Of a stretch of 64,000 nt of DNA, positions 17,110 to 25,762 are shown piece after piece. Every line of letters begins with the position of its first letter. Within the stretch, counting starts at the first letter, position 1. The stretch covers positions 124,001 to 188,000 of the forward strand of contig CAZBRO010000003.1 of assembly GCA_964494505.1 (NCBI GenBank), written 5' to 3'. Source of the stretch: CAIYRG01 sp964494505 (lineage in GTDB: Bacteria > Pseudomonadota > Alphaproteobacteria > Micropepsales > Micropepsaceae). The position numbers were made by a program, and so were the translations under genes. The notes beneath the pieces were generated by a model, which was not told the DNA's origin, ran no database searches, and saw nothing but the letters and a program-made list of their open reading frames with translations.

Positions 17110-18893
17110 GTGCGGTAGGCTCCTGAGCGTCCCTTGAGGGTCGCGGTCAATCGCGTGAAAGCATTGATCGAGGCATAGTGCGCTAGGAAGCGCTCGAGCA
17201 CGGCGGCCAGCAGAAAAACGCCCGTGCCGGACGTGCGGCTCTCGTCGAACTGGATCGTGAAGTCGAGACCGCGGCAAAGGGCGCCCATGGCGGGTTCCGG
17301 AGCGCGTGCGACCCCGCGCGTGGCGCGAATGCTCACCACGCTATCGATCATCGCCCGTGTCTCGGGGGCATCGCGGAAATCGTACAGCCTGAGGATTTCG
17401 CGCAGCGATTCCGCGCCGGTCTGCTGATCGACAAGCGAGAGGTGGTTCAGTGTCAGATGCGAGATCAGCCGCCAGGCTCCCTCCTTGCGGCTCGGCAGGC
17501 GCAATGTTGCCGTGGGTTGGCTGAGACAGAGGAGGGACTCCACGGCGGAGATTTCCTGAACCAGGCGGAGAAAAGGATGTCCGCCGCCGAACGGCAGCTT
17601 TCCGGGCAGGTCGCGATTGAGGCAGGTCGTCTCGATCGAACCGACCCAGTCGATGGGGATCGAAGGATCGGCATCGAGATCAACCAGGGTAAGAAACATC
17701 TCGCTACCGGGATCGCGGCCGCCGGCGGGGCGGCGGCTGGCCTGCCAGAACCGCGTTTCGCGCCGCCTCGCGCCCGAGTGCTTCAAGCCGAAGAAGGGGG
17801 CATATATCGCCATCTCACCGGTCTGCGATGTCGCGGTTACTCTGTCTACGGAATAGACCTCAAGAGCCGAGGGGCGGCGGCTGTCCGGCACAACGTGATA
17901 TTCAGTCGCTGTTTCGGTCAGCATGATCGGCTCGGCCCGCTGCCGGAACAGATTGACGATAGGAACGCAGCCGAGCGCAAAGGAATCCGCGGAGACACCC
18001 CGCTCGAGCTCCGGCACGGTGCGGTTGAGATACAAATAGATGTCGAGCTTGCGTCCGGCCGCGACCAGCAGCTTGGCCGACAGGTCGGTGACTTCGAAGA
18101 AATGGAATTTCTCAGGAAACGCAAAATACTCGGTCAGCAGGCGGTAGCCTGCGAACGAGCGCGGCAGATAGGGAAGCATGCCCTCATCCGCGCCGAAGCC
18201 GACCGGAAGAATCGAGCCTGGCGGCAGAATCACGGGCCTCGGATCGGTGGTCGAATCGGCGAGCGCGATGGAAACGGTGTTGTTGAAGATGAGCTCATAA
18301 AGCTGGGACACTTCCGCCGAAGTCCCCCGCAGATAGAACCGGAGCGATTTCGGAGCCAATTCCGTGAAGGTCATCTCAGGGGTCAGACAGCGCAGCGAAA
18401 GCCTGAGCACCGCGACGGAGCCGGCCGCATTCGGGTTCACAGGCCCGATCAAGGGGCGTCCGGTCAGCGATGCGGACTCGATTTCGATCGGCCACAGCGT
18501 GAATTCCTGGCTGGTCCGGAAGCGGCAGGTTTCCCCTCCTACGGACTCGGTGTCGAGTTCGGTTCCGGCTTTCATCTTGAACCCTTCCGCGAGATCGCGC
18601 GTCGGCCGGAACTGGACGATCGCCATGGAGGGAATGGGAGCCAGATAATGCGGGTAGAGTTGACCGAGTAGTCCGTCGGTCAGTTCCGGAAACTCGTCGT
18701 CGAGCTTGTGGCGGATGCGCGCGTTCAGGAACGCCACGCCCTCCAGCAGGCGCGATACGTGCGGATCCTCGACCGCGTCGCCGGTTATTCGAAGGCGGCC
18801 GGCAATCTTCGGGTGCGTCTCGGCAAATTCCGCGCCGAGCTTGCGAAGATAGGCGAGCTCGCGATTGTAATAAGAGAGGAGTTCGTCAACCAT
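17073..18893 (-). CDS. tssF: T6SS baseplate protein TssF (ImpG/VasA)
   Basis: A 606-residue baseplate wedge protein. The start MVDELLSYYNRELAYLRKLG (ATG at 18893) is the canonical TssF N-terminus, so the 28-codon upstream extension is rejected. Further markers are DPHVSRLLEGVAFLNARIRH, LYPHYLAPIPSMA, and the C-terminal GTGVFLLAAVLERFLAHYAS. It overlaps tssE by 8 bases upstream and tssG by 37 bases downstream. It is intact and of normal length. Confidence 0.95.
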   Translation of the reverse strand: MVDELLSYYNRELAYLRKLGAEFAETHPKIAGRLRITGDAVEDPHVSRLLEGVAFLNARIRHKLDDEFPELTDGLLGQLYPHYLAPIPSMAIVQFRPTRDLAEGFKMKAGTELDTESVGGETCRFRTSQEFTLWPIEIESASLTGRPLIGPVNPNAAGSVAVLRLSLRCLTPEMTFTELAPKSLRFYLRGTSAEVSQLYELIFNNTVSIALADSTTDPRPVILPPGSILPVGFGADEGMLPYLPRSFAGYRLLTEYFAFPEKFHFFEVTDLSAKLLVAAGRKLDIYLYLNRTVPELERGVSADSFALGCVPIVNLFRQRAEPIMLTETATEYHVVPDSRRPSALEVYSVDRVTATSQTGEMAIYAPFFGLKHSGARRRETRFWQASRRPAGGRDPGSEMFLTLVDLDADPSIPIDWVGSIETTCLNRDLPGKLPFGGGHPFLRLVQEISAVESLLCLSQPTATLRLPSRKEGAWRLISHLTLNHLSLVDQQTGAESLREILRLYDFRDAPETRAMIDSVVSIRATRGVARAPEPAMGALCRGLDFTIQFDESRTSGTGVFLLAAVLERFLAHYASINAFTRLTATLKGRSGAYRTWPPRAGDLQLL

Positions 18894-19377
18894 CGCGCCG
18901 TCCGATGACCGAGAAATTGTGGCTCGCCGGATCGAGCAGGGAATCGAAGCTGACATATTCCGGCGCGGGCTCCGCATACATCAGCGCATCGATGCGGAAG
19001 CGCAACGTCCGGTCAAGCTGTGCAGCGTCTTCGACCAATTTCACCGTGACGCTCTTGAAGCGAGGCTCGAAGCGTCGAATGATTTTCTCCACCGCACGGC
19101 GAAAGTCCTCCCGCGCCTCGTCGGAGCCCGCATTTGCCGAAAGGAAGTCCGGCAAGCCATATTCGACGAGCGACGTCTGCAGTTCGTCGAGACCCTCAGG
19201 CGGGGAGATGCACCGGGATCGGCTGTTAAGAAGGGCTTCGAGATCGCGCCGGACCGCGTTGCGCAATATCGCCAAATTCTGGCCCCGGCTGCGCGCCGGG
19301 TCCTGTTTGAGATCGGGCCGGTCGTCCAGAAGGCGGTCGAGCACCGAGGGCAGGAGAGGAAGATCGGGGTTGACCAT
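18886..19377 (-). CDS. tssE: T6SS baseplate protein TssE (gp25-like)
   Basis: A 163-residue homologue of phage T4 gp25, which initiates sheath polymerisation at the baseplate. It shows PLLPSVLDRLLDDRP at the start, then a gp25 core with SLVEYGLPDF, IRRFEPRF and a C-terminal FRIDALMYAEP segment. It overlaps tssF by 8 bases. The gene before it encodes a small membrane protein 38 nt away. Length and start are as expected for the family. Confidence 0.92.
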   Translation of the reverse strand: MVNPDLPLLPSVLDRLLDDRPDLKQDPARSRGQNLAILRNAVRRDLEALLNSRSRCISPPEGLDELQTSLVEYGLPDFLSANAGSDEAREDFRRAVEKIIRRFEPRFKSVTVKLVEDAAQLDRTLRFRIDALMYAEPAPEYVSFDSLLDPASHNFSVIGRRDG

Positions 19378-19415
19378 CGTGGCGCCATGATACTCCGGCT
19401 GGAAATCGGATCAGC

Positions 19416-19817
19416 TTACAAGCCGAGTGTGACCGCTGAAATCTGTTCCTGCAATTTTGCCCAGAACGCCAGCAGCAGCTTCTTCAGCTCTGACAGTCCC
19501 ACATAGAGAAAAAAGAACGACAACACAAAGAGCGCAATTCCGGTCGCCGAAAGGCCCGCGACTTCCACCGCGAATGCGATGCCGACAATACCCACAAGCC
19601 CATAGATCAGCTTCATGAAAGACGTCATGTCGGTGAGGTTGCTCCTTACGGTCGCCATGAGTTGGTTCTTCAATTCCGCGAACTTCGCCGCATTCCTGCC
19701 GATATGCGATTTGAGCTGGCACACTTTGATTACGAGTTCTTCCCGATTGATGCATAGAGTGGTCGCAACGTAGGAAACCCTATGCGCTTCCGCTTCCGTT
19801 AGAATCCCTTCCGCCAT
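19416..19817 (-). CDS. Small two-helix membrane protein inside the T6SS operon (unrecognised)
   Basis: I do not recognise this 133-residue protein. The N-terminal ~65 residues are soluble and helical (AEAHRVSYVATTLCINREEL, then NAAKFAELKNQLMATVR). A hydrophobic hairpin follows at about 66-103 (LIYGLVGIVGIAFAVEVAGL and GIALFVLSFFFLYVGLS) and then a short amphipathic tail (KKLLLAFWAKLQEQ). No signal peptide. It sits between tagJ (25 nt away) and tssE (38 nt away), all on the minus strand, so it is almost certainly expressed with the T6SS. It could be an accessory inner-membrane factor; no effector or immunity signature is visible. Confidence 0.7.
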   Translation of the reverse strand: MAEGILTEAEAHRVSYVATTLCINREELVIKVCQLKSHIGRNAAKFAELKNQLMATVRSNLTDMTSFMKLIYGLVGIVGIAFAVEVAGLSATGIALFVLSFFFLYVGLSELKKLLLAFWAKLQEQISAVTLGL

Positions 19818-19842
19818 ATCGCCCCCACCGGCAAAAGCCCGA

Positions 19843-20643
19843 TCAAGCCTTCGAGAATTCGATCTTGCCCAATTCGAGGATCGTGCGGCTTTCTTCGCCG
19901 ATCAGAAAACTCCTGAGCCCCACGCCCTGCTGAGGTTCGTTTTCCCCGCCGAGAAAATCGGTCGCGTGGCCGAGCCGATACTGCGGGTCCAGATCCTTGT
20001 TTGCAGATCCATAGATCGCCGGCATGAAGACTTCGCCGTCCGGGCCGTCGATCACGGACATGGCAGCGCGCCGCCACAGGAGGTCGCGGCGCCGCTCAGG
20101 CGCGCGGAATTCGATCGCGCTGACGCTCGCGACGGGGATCCAATAATATTTTCCGGTCGACGTCAGGACCTCGAAGTGAGCCGCGGACAAATCGTCCAGA
20201 TCGCGAAAATCGTCGAAGGACACGCCGTCGGCTGTTCCGGGCGCGAGCGGGCGAACCGATTCGGCTTCGGCGGCAAGGGCTGCGGCTTCCGCGGTTGCTC
20301 CGGCGCGCAGGGCGACGACGGCTCGAAGCTCAAGTTCTACTGCGCCGTCCGGCTTCTTGAGGAATTCCGGCATCCGGCCGTCCGAAAGGAACTGCTGGCG
20401 CGCCTGTTCGGCCCGCACGAGCTGACGGAAAAGCGACACCCCCATCACGGTGCCCGGATCGATCGCATCGATTGCAGCGAGGATCGCGTCGGCTCGTTCC
20501 AGATTCCCTGCGAAGCAAAGCAGCTCGGCGAGGACTGCCCGCCGGTTGACGTCGGTCGGGTTTTTCCTGACCTCGCCGTTCATCAACGCGATAGCCTCGT
20601 CGAGTCTTCCGGCGCCGAACAGAGCCTGCCATTCCGCGGTCAT
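19843..20643 (-). CDS. tagJ: T6SS accessory protein TagJ (ImpE family)
   Basis: A 266-residue cytoplasmic accessory protein. In other bacteria TagJ binds the TssB sheath protein and modulates ClpV-driven recycling. The ATG at 20643 gives MTAEWQALFGAGRLDEAIAL, a TPR-like ImpE N-terminus. Later segments include LLCFAGNLERADAIL, the VSFDDFRDLDD linker and the C-terminal ImpE domain (YYWIPVASVSAIEFRAPERR). The open frame upstream overlaps the second tssC and is not homologous. It lies 23 nt after that gene, consistent with a role at the sheath. Confidence 0.88.
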   Translation of the reverse strand: MTAEWQALFGAGRLDEAIALMNGEVRKNPTDVNRRAVLAELLCFAGNLERADAILAAIDAIDPGTVMGVSLFRQLVRAEQARQQFLSDGRMPEFLKKPDGAVELELRAVVALRAGATAEAAALAAEAESVRPLAPGTADGVSFDDFRDLDDLSAAHFEVLTSTGKYYWIPVASVSAIEFRAPERRRDLLWRRAAMSVIDGPDGEVFMPAIYGSANKDLDPQYRLGHATDFLGGENEPQQGVGLRSFLIGEESRTILELGKIEFSKA

Positions 20644-20666
20644 ATCAATCTCCTCTTGCCGTGCCG

Positions 20667-22244
20667 TCACGCCCGTGACGGCGGGGCCAATTCCGTGACC
20701 AACCTGAATCCGGCGGCGATGTCGTCCAATTGGTAATGCGGCCGCAGGAAGATATTGCACGTATAGATGCCCGGCCTGCCGGGCACGTTCTTCACTTCGA
20801 CATTGCCCTCGCGCAACGGATAGCGGGCTTTTGCTTCCATGGAGGTGCCGTCGCCCCCGACGCAGTAGCCCGTCAGCCAGCGCTGCAGATATTCCTGGCA
20901 CTCCTCCGCGGTGATGACCGAGCCGGTCTTTTCGCGACCCATCACTTTTATGAAATGCGCAAACCGCGAGATGCACAGCGTGTATTGCAACATTGCTGCC
21001 AGGCGCGCGTTCGCGGTGGCCGCCGCCCTGTCATAACGAACCGGAATCTGCACCGACTGACATTCGTTGAACACCGAGTAGCCGGTCAGCGGAATCTTCC
21101 GCATGGCGATGAAGCCAAGTTCCGCCAGGTCCTTTTCGTGCAGATCGGAGATGTAGCATTCGCTCGAGGGCTTGACCGCGATCCCCGGGCGATCGGTCTG
21201 GAACGAGGGAACCGGAATATCGGCGACGATGCCGCCGCGCAGTTCGTCCCGCGGGGCTCCCCTGATATCGGCAAACCAGCCGTAATCGCCGAAGGCCCGC
21301 AGAACGATCCCGGCGAACGCGAAGGCGGCATTGCCCCAGAGATAGCCTGTGCCGCTCGGTTCGTGGACCGCTTCGGAAAAACGGAAGCCGTCAACCCGCC
21401 GCGTATCGTCGCGATAGGGCAGCCGCATCAGGATGCGCGGCAGGGCAAGTCCAATGAAATTCATGTCGGCTCCTTCGCGCATGGCGTTCCAGCGAAGGTA
21501 GTCGGTGCTCTTGAACACGGCGCGCACATCGATCGGCCGGCCGAGTTCGCGAAAGTTGTCGAGTTGAAATGTCGCAGGCGAAACGCCCAGCACGATCGGC
21601 GCAAAGGCGGCCGCCGCCACGGCGGCGAGCGATTTGAGCGCATTCACGTCGTCGGTTGGGTGGTCGGCGGTGCGGTGATGCTGCACGGCGTAATCGGCGA
21701 CGATAAGGCCGAAGGGCTCGCCGCCGGGCATGCCGAACTCTTCCGAATAGATCTTGTGAAAGAGCAGGCTTTGATCGAAATCTGCGGCCCGCTCCAGATC
21801 GCGCACGATCTCGGTCCACGTAATCGAAAGAACACGGACTTTCGCGTCCTCGATGCCCGAGGCCAGATCCGCGAGATAGCGAAGCCCGCGCCAAGCCGCC
21901 TCAAGACGCTGGAATTCCGGGGCGTGCAGGATGGCGTTGACCTGGCCCGAGAGGAGGGCGTCTATCGCGGCGATATCCGAATCCAGCGCTGCGAGAAGCG
22001 AGCTCTTATCGCTGCCGATCCGTGTGAGCTCAGGGCCATACCAAGCCGAAAGTGCATCCGCAATCTCGGCCGCACCCCATGCCGCGTTGGGCTCAGGCGG
22101 CGACCCTTGCGCAGTACGCTCCAGCACATCGCCCAGCAACCGCTCGCGCAGGCCGGCTTCTAGATGCGCCTCGCCGGCCGAATCTTCGGGAGCCGCGGAG
22201 CCGACCCAATTGCCTGCGCCAAACTCACCCCCATCGTCCGGCAA
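20667..22244 (-). CDS. tssC: Second T6SS sheath large-subunit paralogue (TssC-like, ImpD type)
   Basis: A 525-residue member of the EvpB/VipB sheath family. The core matches the family: LEAAWRGLRYLADLASG, GGEPFGLIVADYAVQHH, LRWNAMREGADMNFIGLALP and SRFAHFIKVMGREKTGS. It is clearly a paralogue of the adjacent TssC, which has the corresponding LEGSWRGLHYLVMNSETGT. Its N-terminus has a ~70-residue divergent extension. Two tandem TssC-type genes are also known from the imp clusters of rhizobia and Agrobacterium. It lies 13 nt after the first tssC. Whether it joins the sheath or plays a regulatory role cannot be told from sequence. Confidence 0.9.
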   Translation of the reverse strand: MPDDGGEFGAGNWVGSAAPEDSAGEAHLEAGLRERLLGDVLERTAQGSPPEPNAAWGAAEIADALSAWYGPELTRIGSDKSSLLAALDSDIAAIDALLSGQVNAILHAPEFQRLEAAWRGLRYLADLASGIEDAKVRVLSITWTEIVRDLERAADFDQSLLFHKIYSEEFGMPGGEPFGLIVADYAVQHHRTADHPTDDVNALKSLAAVAAAAFAPIVLGVSPATFQLDNFRELGRPIDVRAVFKSTDYLRWNAMREGADMNFIGLALPRILMRLPYRDDTRRVDGFRFSEAVHEPSGTGYLWGNAAFAFAGIVLRAFGDYGWFADIRGAPRDELRGGIVADIPVPSFQTDRPGIAVKPSSECYISDLHEKDLAELGFIAMRKIPLTGYSVFNECQSVQIPVRYDRAAATANARLAAMLQYTLCISRFAHFIKVMGREKTGSVITAEECQEYLQRWLTGYCVGGDGTSMEAKARYPLREGNVEVKNVPGRPGIYTCNIFLRPHYQLDDIAAGFRLVTELAPPSRA

Positions 22245-22257
22245 GCCGCACCTATCA

Positions 22258-23748
22258 TCAACTCCGCTGCGGAATCTTCGCCACCAGTCGCATGGAGGTC
22301 GTCAGTTCCTCCATCTGCAGCCAGGGGCGAAGGTAGGCGACGGCGTTATACGATCCGGGTCTGCCCGGGATATCCTTGACCTCGATCTTGGCGTCGCGCA
22401 GCGGGAATTTGGCCTTCATTTCCGCGGTCGCGCCATCCGACGCGTTGACGTAATTGTTGATCCAGCGCTGCAGCCAGTCGGCGCAATCGGTGACTTCCAT
22501 GAACGAGCCAATCTTGTCGCGCGCCATCACCTTCAGGAAATGCGCAAAGCGCGAGGTGGCCATTACATAGGGCAGCCGTGCGGCAATCGCGGCATTGGCG
22601 GTGGCATCCGGCCGGTCGTATTTTTTCGGCTTCTGTGCGGTTTGCCCGCCAAAGAAAACCGCATAATCGGTGTTCTTGTAGTGGGACAGCGGGAAGAAGC
22701 CGCATGATGAAAGCTCAAATTCCCGCCGGTCGGTAATGGCGATCTCGGTCGGGCATTTGAGGTCCGTGTCGCCGTCGTCGCTCTTGAAGACATGGACAGG
22801 CAGGTTCTGCACCTTGCCGCCGTTCTCCGCACCTCTGATGGTGGTGCAGAACCCGGTTTGAGCGAAAGCGTCGGTCATGCGGGCGCCGAGCACATAGGCC
22901 GCGTTCATCCAGCAATATTCGTCATGCTTGAGGGCCTTCTCCGCGCCCTTGGCATCCTTGGGCGCTTCCTCATAGGCGAATTCCTCGACCGCTTTGGTGG
23001 CCGCGCCATAAGGGACGCGCGCCAGCACACGTGGCATGGTGAGGGTCACGAAAGCCGAATCGTCGCTGTCGCGGAATCCCCGCCAGCGCGCATATTCCTG
23101 CGCCTCGAAACCCTTCGCGATATCGCGCGGCTTGCTCAGTTCGCCGTAATCGGCAAGCCCGAACATCTTGGCGTTCGCGGCCGAGATGAAGGGCGCAAAG
23201 GACGCCGCGGCGACACTCGACATGCTGGTGAGAAAGTCGACGTCTTCAGGATGATTGGAGAATTCGTAGTCGCCGATCAGGACGCCATAAGGCTCGCCGC
23301 CGGGTGAGCCGAATTCGTTTTCGTAGATACGCTTGAAGATTTCGCTTTGATCGAACTCCACCGCTTTGGCGAGATCTTTGGCGAGGTCCTTCTTGGAGGC
23401 GTTCAGCATCCGGATCTTCAGACTGGTGCCGGTCTCGCTGTTCATGACGAGGTAATGAAGCCCGCGCCAGGAGCCTTCGAGCTTCAGAAAGTCCGGATGA
23501 TGCATGATCGCGTTGAGCTGCTTGGAAAGCTGCTCGTCGATCAGGGCGATGGCCTTGTTGAAGGTGACCGTCAGGTTCCGCGAGAACGTGACCGTGCCTT
23601 TCAACGCTTCCTCGATCAGGTTCTCGATGAGAACCTTGGCATGCTCGGGCTCGGTCTGCTTCGTCGCCCCGATGGCCTGGTCGAGCAGGCTGAATTCCGT
23701 CGTCGTGGTTGCGCCGCCGCTCTCGGCGGCCGTTTTGGTCGTGGCCAT
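22258..23748 (-). CDS. tssC: T6SS contractile sheath large subunit TssC (VipB/ImpC)
   Basis: The 496-residue principal sheath subunit, which with TssB forms the contractile tube around Hcp. Markers are ALIDEQLSKQLNAIMHHPDF, LEGSWRGLHYLV, FDQSEIFKRIYENEFGSPGG and SRFAHFLKVMARDKIGSF. The start ATG overlaps the tssB stop by one base (TAATG), which couples the two sheath genes. Length is the usual ~495. Confidence 0.96.
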   Translation of the reverse strand: MATTKTAAESGGATTTTEFSLLDQAIGATKQTEPEHAKVLIENLIEEALKGTVTFSRNLTVTFNKAIALIDEQLSKQLNAIMHHPDFLKLEGSWRGLHYLVMNSETGTSLKIRMLNASKKDLAKDLAKAVEFDQSEIFKRIYENEFGSPGGEPYGVLIGDYEFSNHPEDVDFLTSMSSVAAASFAPFISAANAKMFGLADYGELSKPRDIAKGFEAQEYARWRGFRDSDDSAFVTLTMPRVLARVPYGAATKAVEEFAYEEAPKDAKGAEKALKHDEYCWMNAAYVLGARMTDAFAQTGFCTTIRGAENGGKVQNLPVHVFKSDDGDTDLKCPTEIAITDRREFELSSCGFFPLSHYKNTDYAVFFGGQTAQKPKKYDRPDATANAAIAARLPYVMATSRFAHFLKVMARDKIGSFMEVTDCADWLQRWINNYVNASDGATAEMKAKFPLRDAKIEVKDIPGRPGSYNAVAYLRPWLQMEELTTSMRLVAKIPQRS

Positions 23749-24260
23749 TATGCGCCCTCCTCAGGCTTGCCGAGTCCGAGATCGCTGGACAGCTGCTTCA
23801 GTTCGTTTTCGTTCTGCAGCACCCGTTCGAGCAGACCTTCAAGCTCGTCGGACTTGTCGACTTTCGCCATTAAATCGCGAAGCTTGTTGCGGGTATCCAG
23901 CAGCTTCTTCAGGGCCGGAACGTTCTCCGCGACTCGGCCTGGCTCGAAATCGTCCATCGAGTTGAACTTGAGCTGCAGGCCCATCATGCTGCCGTCGTTC
24001 TTCAGCGTGTTGTCGACCTTGATGTTCAGCTCGGGCGCTGTCTTGGCGAGCACGTCATTGAAATTGTCCCGGTCGATCTGGACGAACTTCCGGTCCTTCA
24101 GGGGAGCCAGCGCCTTGGTTGGATTGCCCGAAAAGTCGCCCATGACGCCAACCACGAAGGGCAGTTCGCGTTCGATCTGCGCGCCCTCGGTTTCGACCTC
24201 GTATTTGATATGAACACGGGGTTTGCGAACCCGTTCGAGCTTCTGATGGATACCGGCCAT
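23748..24260 (-). CDS. tssB: T6SS contractile sheath small subunit TssB (VipA/ImpB)
   Basis: A 170-residue sheath protein. It has the canonical RVRKPRVHIKYEVETEGA, the conserved PFVVGVMGDFSGNP, and a C-terminal helical region with KKLLDTRNKLRDLMAKVD. In homologues the C-terminal helix is recognised by ClpV once the sheath contracts. It lies 55 nt after tssA and overlaps tssC by one base. Start and length are typical. Confidence 0.96.
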   Translation of the reverse strand: MAGIHQKLERVRKPRVHIKYEVETEGAQIERELPFVVGVMGDFSGNPTKALAPLKDRKFVQIDRDNFNDVLAKTAPELNIKVDNTLKNDGSMMGLQLKFNSMDDFEPGRVAENVPALKKLLDTRNKLRDLMAKVDKSDELEGLLERVLQNENELKQLSSDLGLGKPEEGA

Positions 24261-24315
24261 TGTCGTCCCCTTTCGACCTGATCACTCAGTACGCGATTAT
24301 TCAAGGCAAGAGCAG

Positions 24316-25449
24316 TCAGCTTGCGTTGGGTGGTTTGATTCCGGCGCTCGTCAAAGCAGACCGCCACGCAGTAGTATCCGGCAACAATTCGGCGAGCAAC
24401 TCCGAAAAGGGCAGCCGCCCGCGCCGCACGATTTCCTGCAGACTGGTCGAGATCGGCGAGTGCGGTTCGTACTTGCTGAAGTAATCTGCGACTTCAAGCA
24501 GAAGGCGAAACGCATCCTCGCGACTGCGAATCGGTCCCATCACGTTGCCCGATCCCTGGCCATTGCCGCCCGATCCGTTCGGGGTCTCAGAGCTAGCGCC
24601 GGTAGCGGTTTCGGTCGCTGCGGGCCTTGCACGGTTCACGAGATCCTTGCTGAAGCCGCGCACCGTTTCCAAAATCGTCTGAAGCGTGTTGCGGATGGCG
24701 GAGCTTGGCGGGGCCGCTGGGCCGGCGCGCTCGTCCAGCGCCTGGGTCAGTCCGTCAAGCTCGGCAAGGCTTTCCTCGATGTTGCCGATGAGCTCGATGT
24801 AATACTCCCCGCCGCTCGCATTGACCGCCGCGGTGAAGCGTTCCAGCGTCACGCCTCCGGCCTCTTCGCGGCGCGCGCGCGCCCCGGGGTCCGAGATTTG
24901 CGACAGCGCCAGGGCTTGGTCGTAATGGTAGGCCGCGAAGGGGCCTTCATCGCCGCGTTTGGTGATCGGGGCTTTGCGGAGCGGCTGAATCAAGGTGCCT
25001 TCCGCGTCCTGTCCATTCAACCCGGTGAGCGGAGCAACCTTCGTGACGTCGCCTTCTTCGTCGGAAAGGGAATGAAGCCCGTCCCAATAATTTTCAACCA
25101 GGCCGCGTGAGAGCGCCAGGCCATCGCGCAACCCGGCAAACCCTTGGCTTCGAACCAGCGCCTCGATCAGCCAGACCGCGACTTCGAGGTCCTTCGACTT
25201 TTCGGCGAGGACCTTCGGCGCCAGGTCCATGATCGTCCGCCATTCGGGCAATAGCGCCGAATTTTCGCCTTCGGTGTCGGCGCGCCGTTCAGCGGCCCGC
25301 GCCGCATGCCGGGCGTCTCTCAGCTTGAAATAGGGAGAAGCCGGCGAAAAGTCCTCACGAATATTGACGCCGTTCGGCGCCGGACCCGGAATCGGCGCCA
25401 GCAGCGATTCGACGTCGATAACTCTCGGCGACCCCACCGTCTTGCCCAC
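24316..25449 (-). CDS. tssA: T6SS assembly protein TssA (ImpA family)
   Basis: A 377-residue cap or priming protein of the tail, with the ImpA N-terminal domain: LLAPIPGPAPNGVNIREDF, then AVWLIEALVRSQGFAGLRDGL and the NYWDGLHSLSDEE block. A flexible Gly/Ser/Asn-rich linker (about residues 275-300) precedes a C-terminal helical part (SREDAFRLLLEVADYF...EPHSPIS). It is the first gene of the minus arm and diverges from clpV across a 313-bp region that must hold promoters for both arms. Confidence 0.93.
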   Translation of the reverse strand: MGKTVGSPRVIDVESLLAPIPGPAPNGVNIREDFSPASPYFKLRDARHAARAAERRADTEGENSALLPEWRTIMDLAPKVLAEKSKDLEVAVWLIEALVRSQGFAGLRDGLALSRGLVENYWDGLHSLSDEEGDVTKVAPLTGLNGQDAEGTLIQPLRKAPITKRGDEGPFAAYHYDQALALSQISDPGARARREEAGGVTLERFTAAVNASGGEYYIELIGNIEESLAELDGLTQALDERAGPAAPPSSAIRNTLQTILETVRGFSKDLVNRARPAATETATGASSETPNGSGGNGQGSGNVMGPIRSREDAFRLLLEVADYFSKYEPHSPISTSLQEIVRRGRLPFSELLAELLPDTTAWRSALTSAGIKPPNAS

Positions 25450-25762
25450 CCTAAGCTGCTAAACAACTTGAATATTACAGCCAACGCGACTCCGGCGTCA
25501 CCAGTTATTTCCCAGCACGCGCGATTCGATCGCGAGGCTTAATTCGTCAGCTTGGCACAGGCCGCCTCTCCCTTCATACTCGTGACCTTCGGCCGTTGCT
25601 CGTAAGGGTTTGGCAAGCAAGCCTTCCGTTTTGCTCTTATGGCAGCTTGTATTTGCTTCGGCCGCGGGCGAATCATACCGCGGTTAACCGTGGCCCCTGT
25701 GCGGGGACGCGTCGGATGACAATGTTCGTCAGGCCGCCTGTTGCGGGCGGAGGGGGTGGATT
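25450..25762. promoter_or_regulatory. Divergent regulatory region between the two T6SS arms
   Basis: This 313-bp gap separates tssA (minus) and clpV (plus) and contains no credible gene. It holds two symmetric elements. One is CGCGA-TTCGA-TCGCG at 25520-25534. The other is a 16-bp near-palindrome, CCGCGGTTAACCGTGG, at 25678-25693 with one mismatch, centred about 77 bp before the clpV start. I found no convincing sigma-54 -24/-12 element. The near-palindrome is the better candidate for a dimeric regulator site. A purine-rich AGGGGG at 25751 is the probable clpV ribosome-binding site. Confidence 0.5.

Noticed and set aside
25550..25620. TGGCA-type sigma-54 elements before clpV
   Set aside because: TTGGCACAGGCCGC and TTGGCAAGCAAGCC do not have a GC at the required spacing from the GG.
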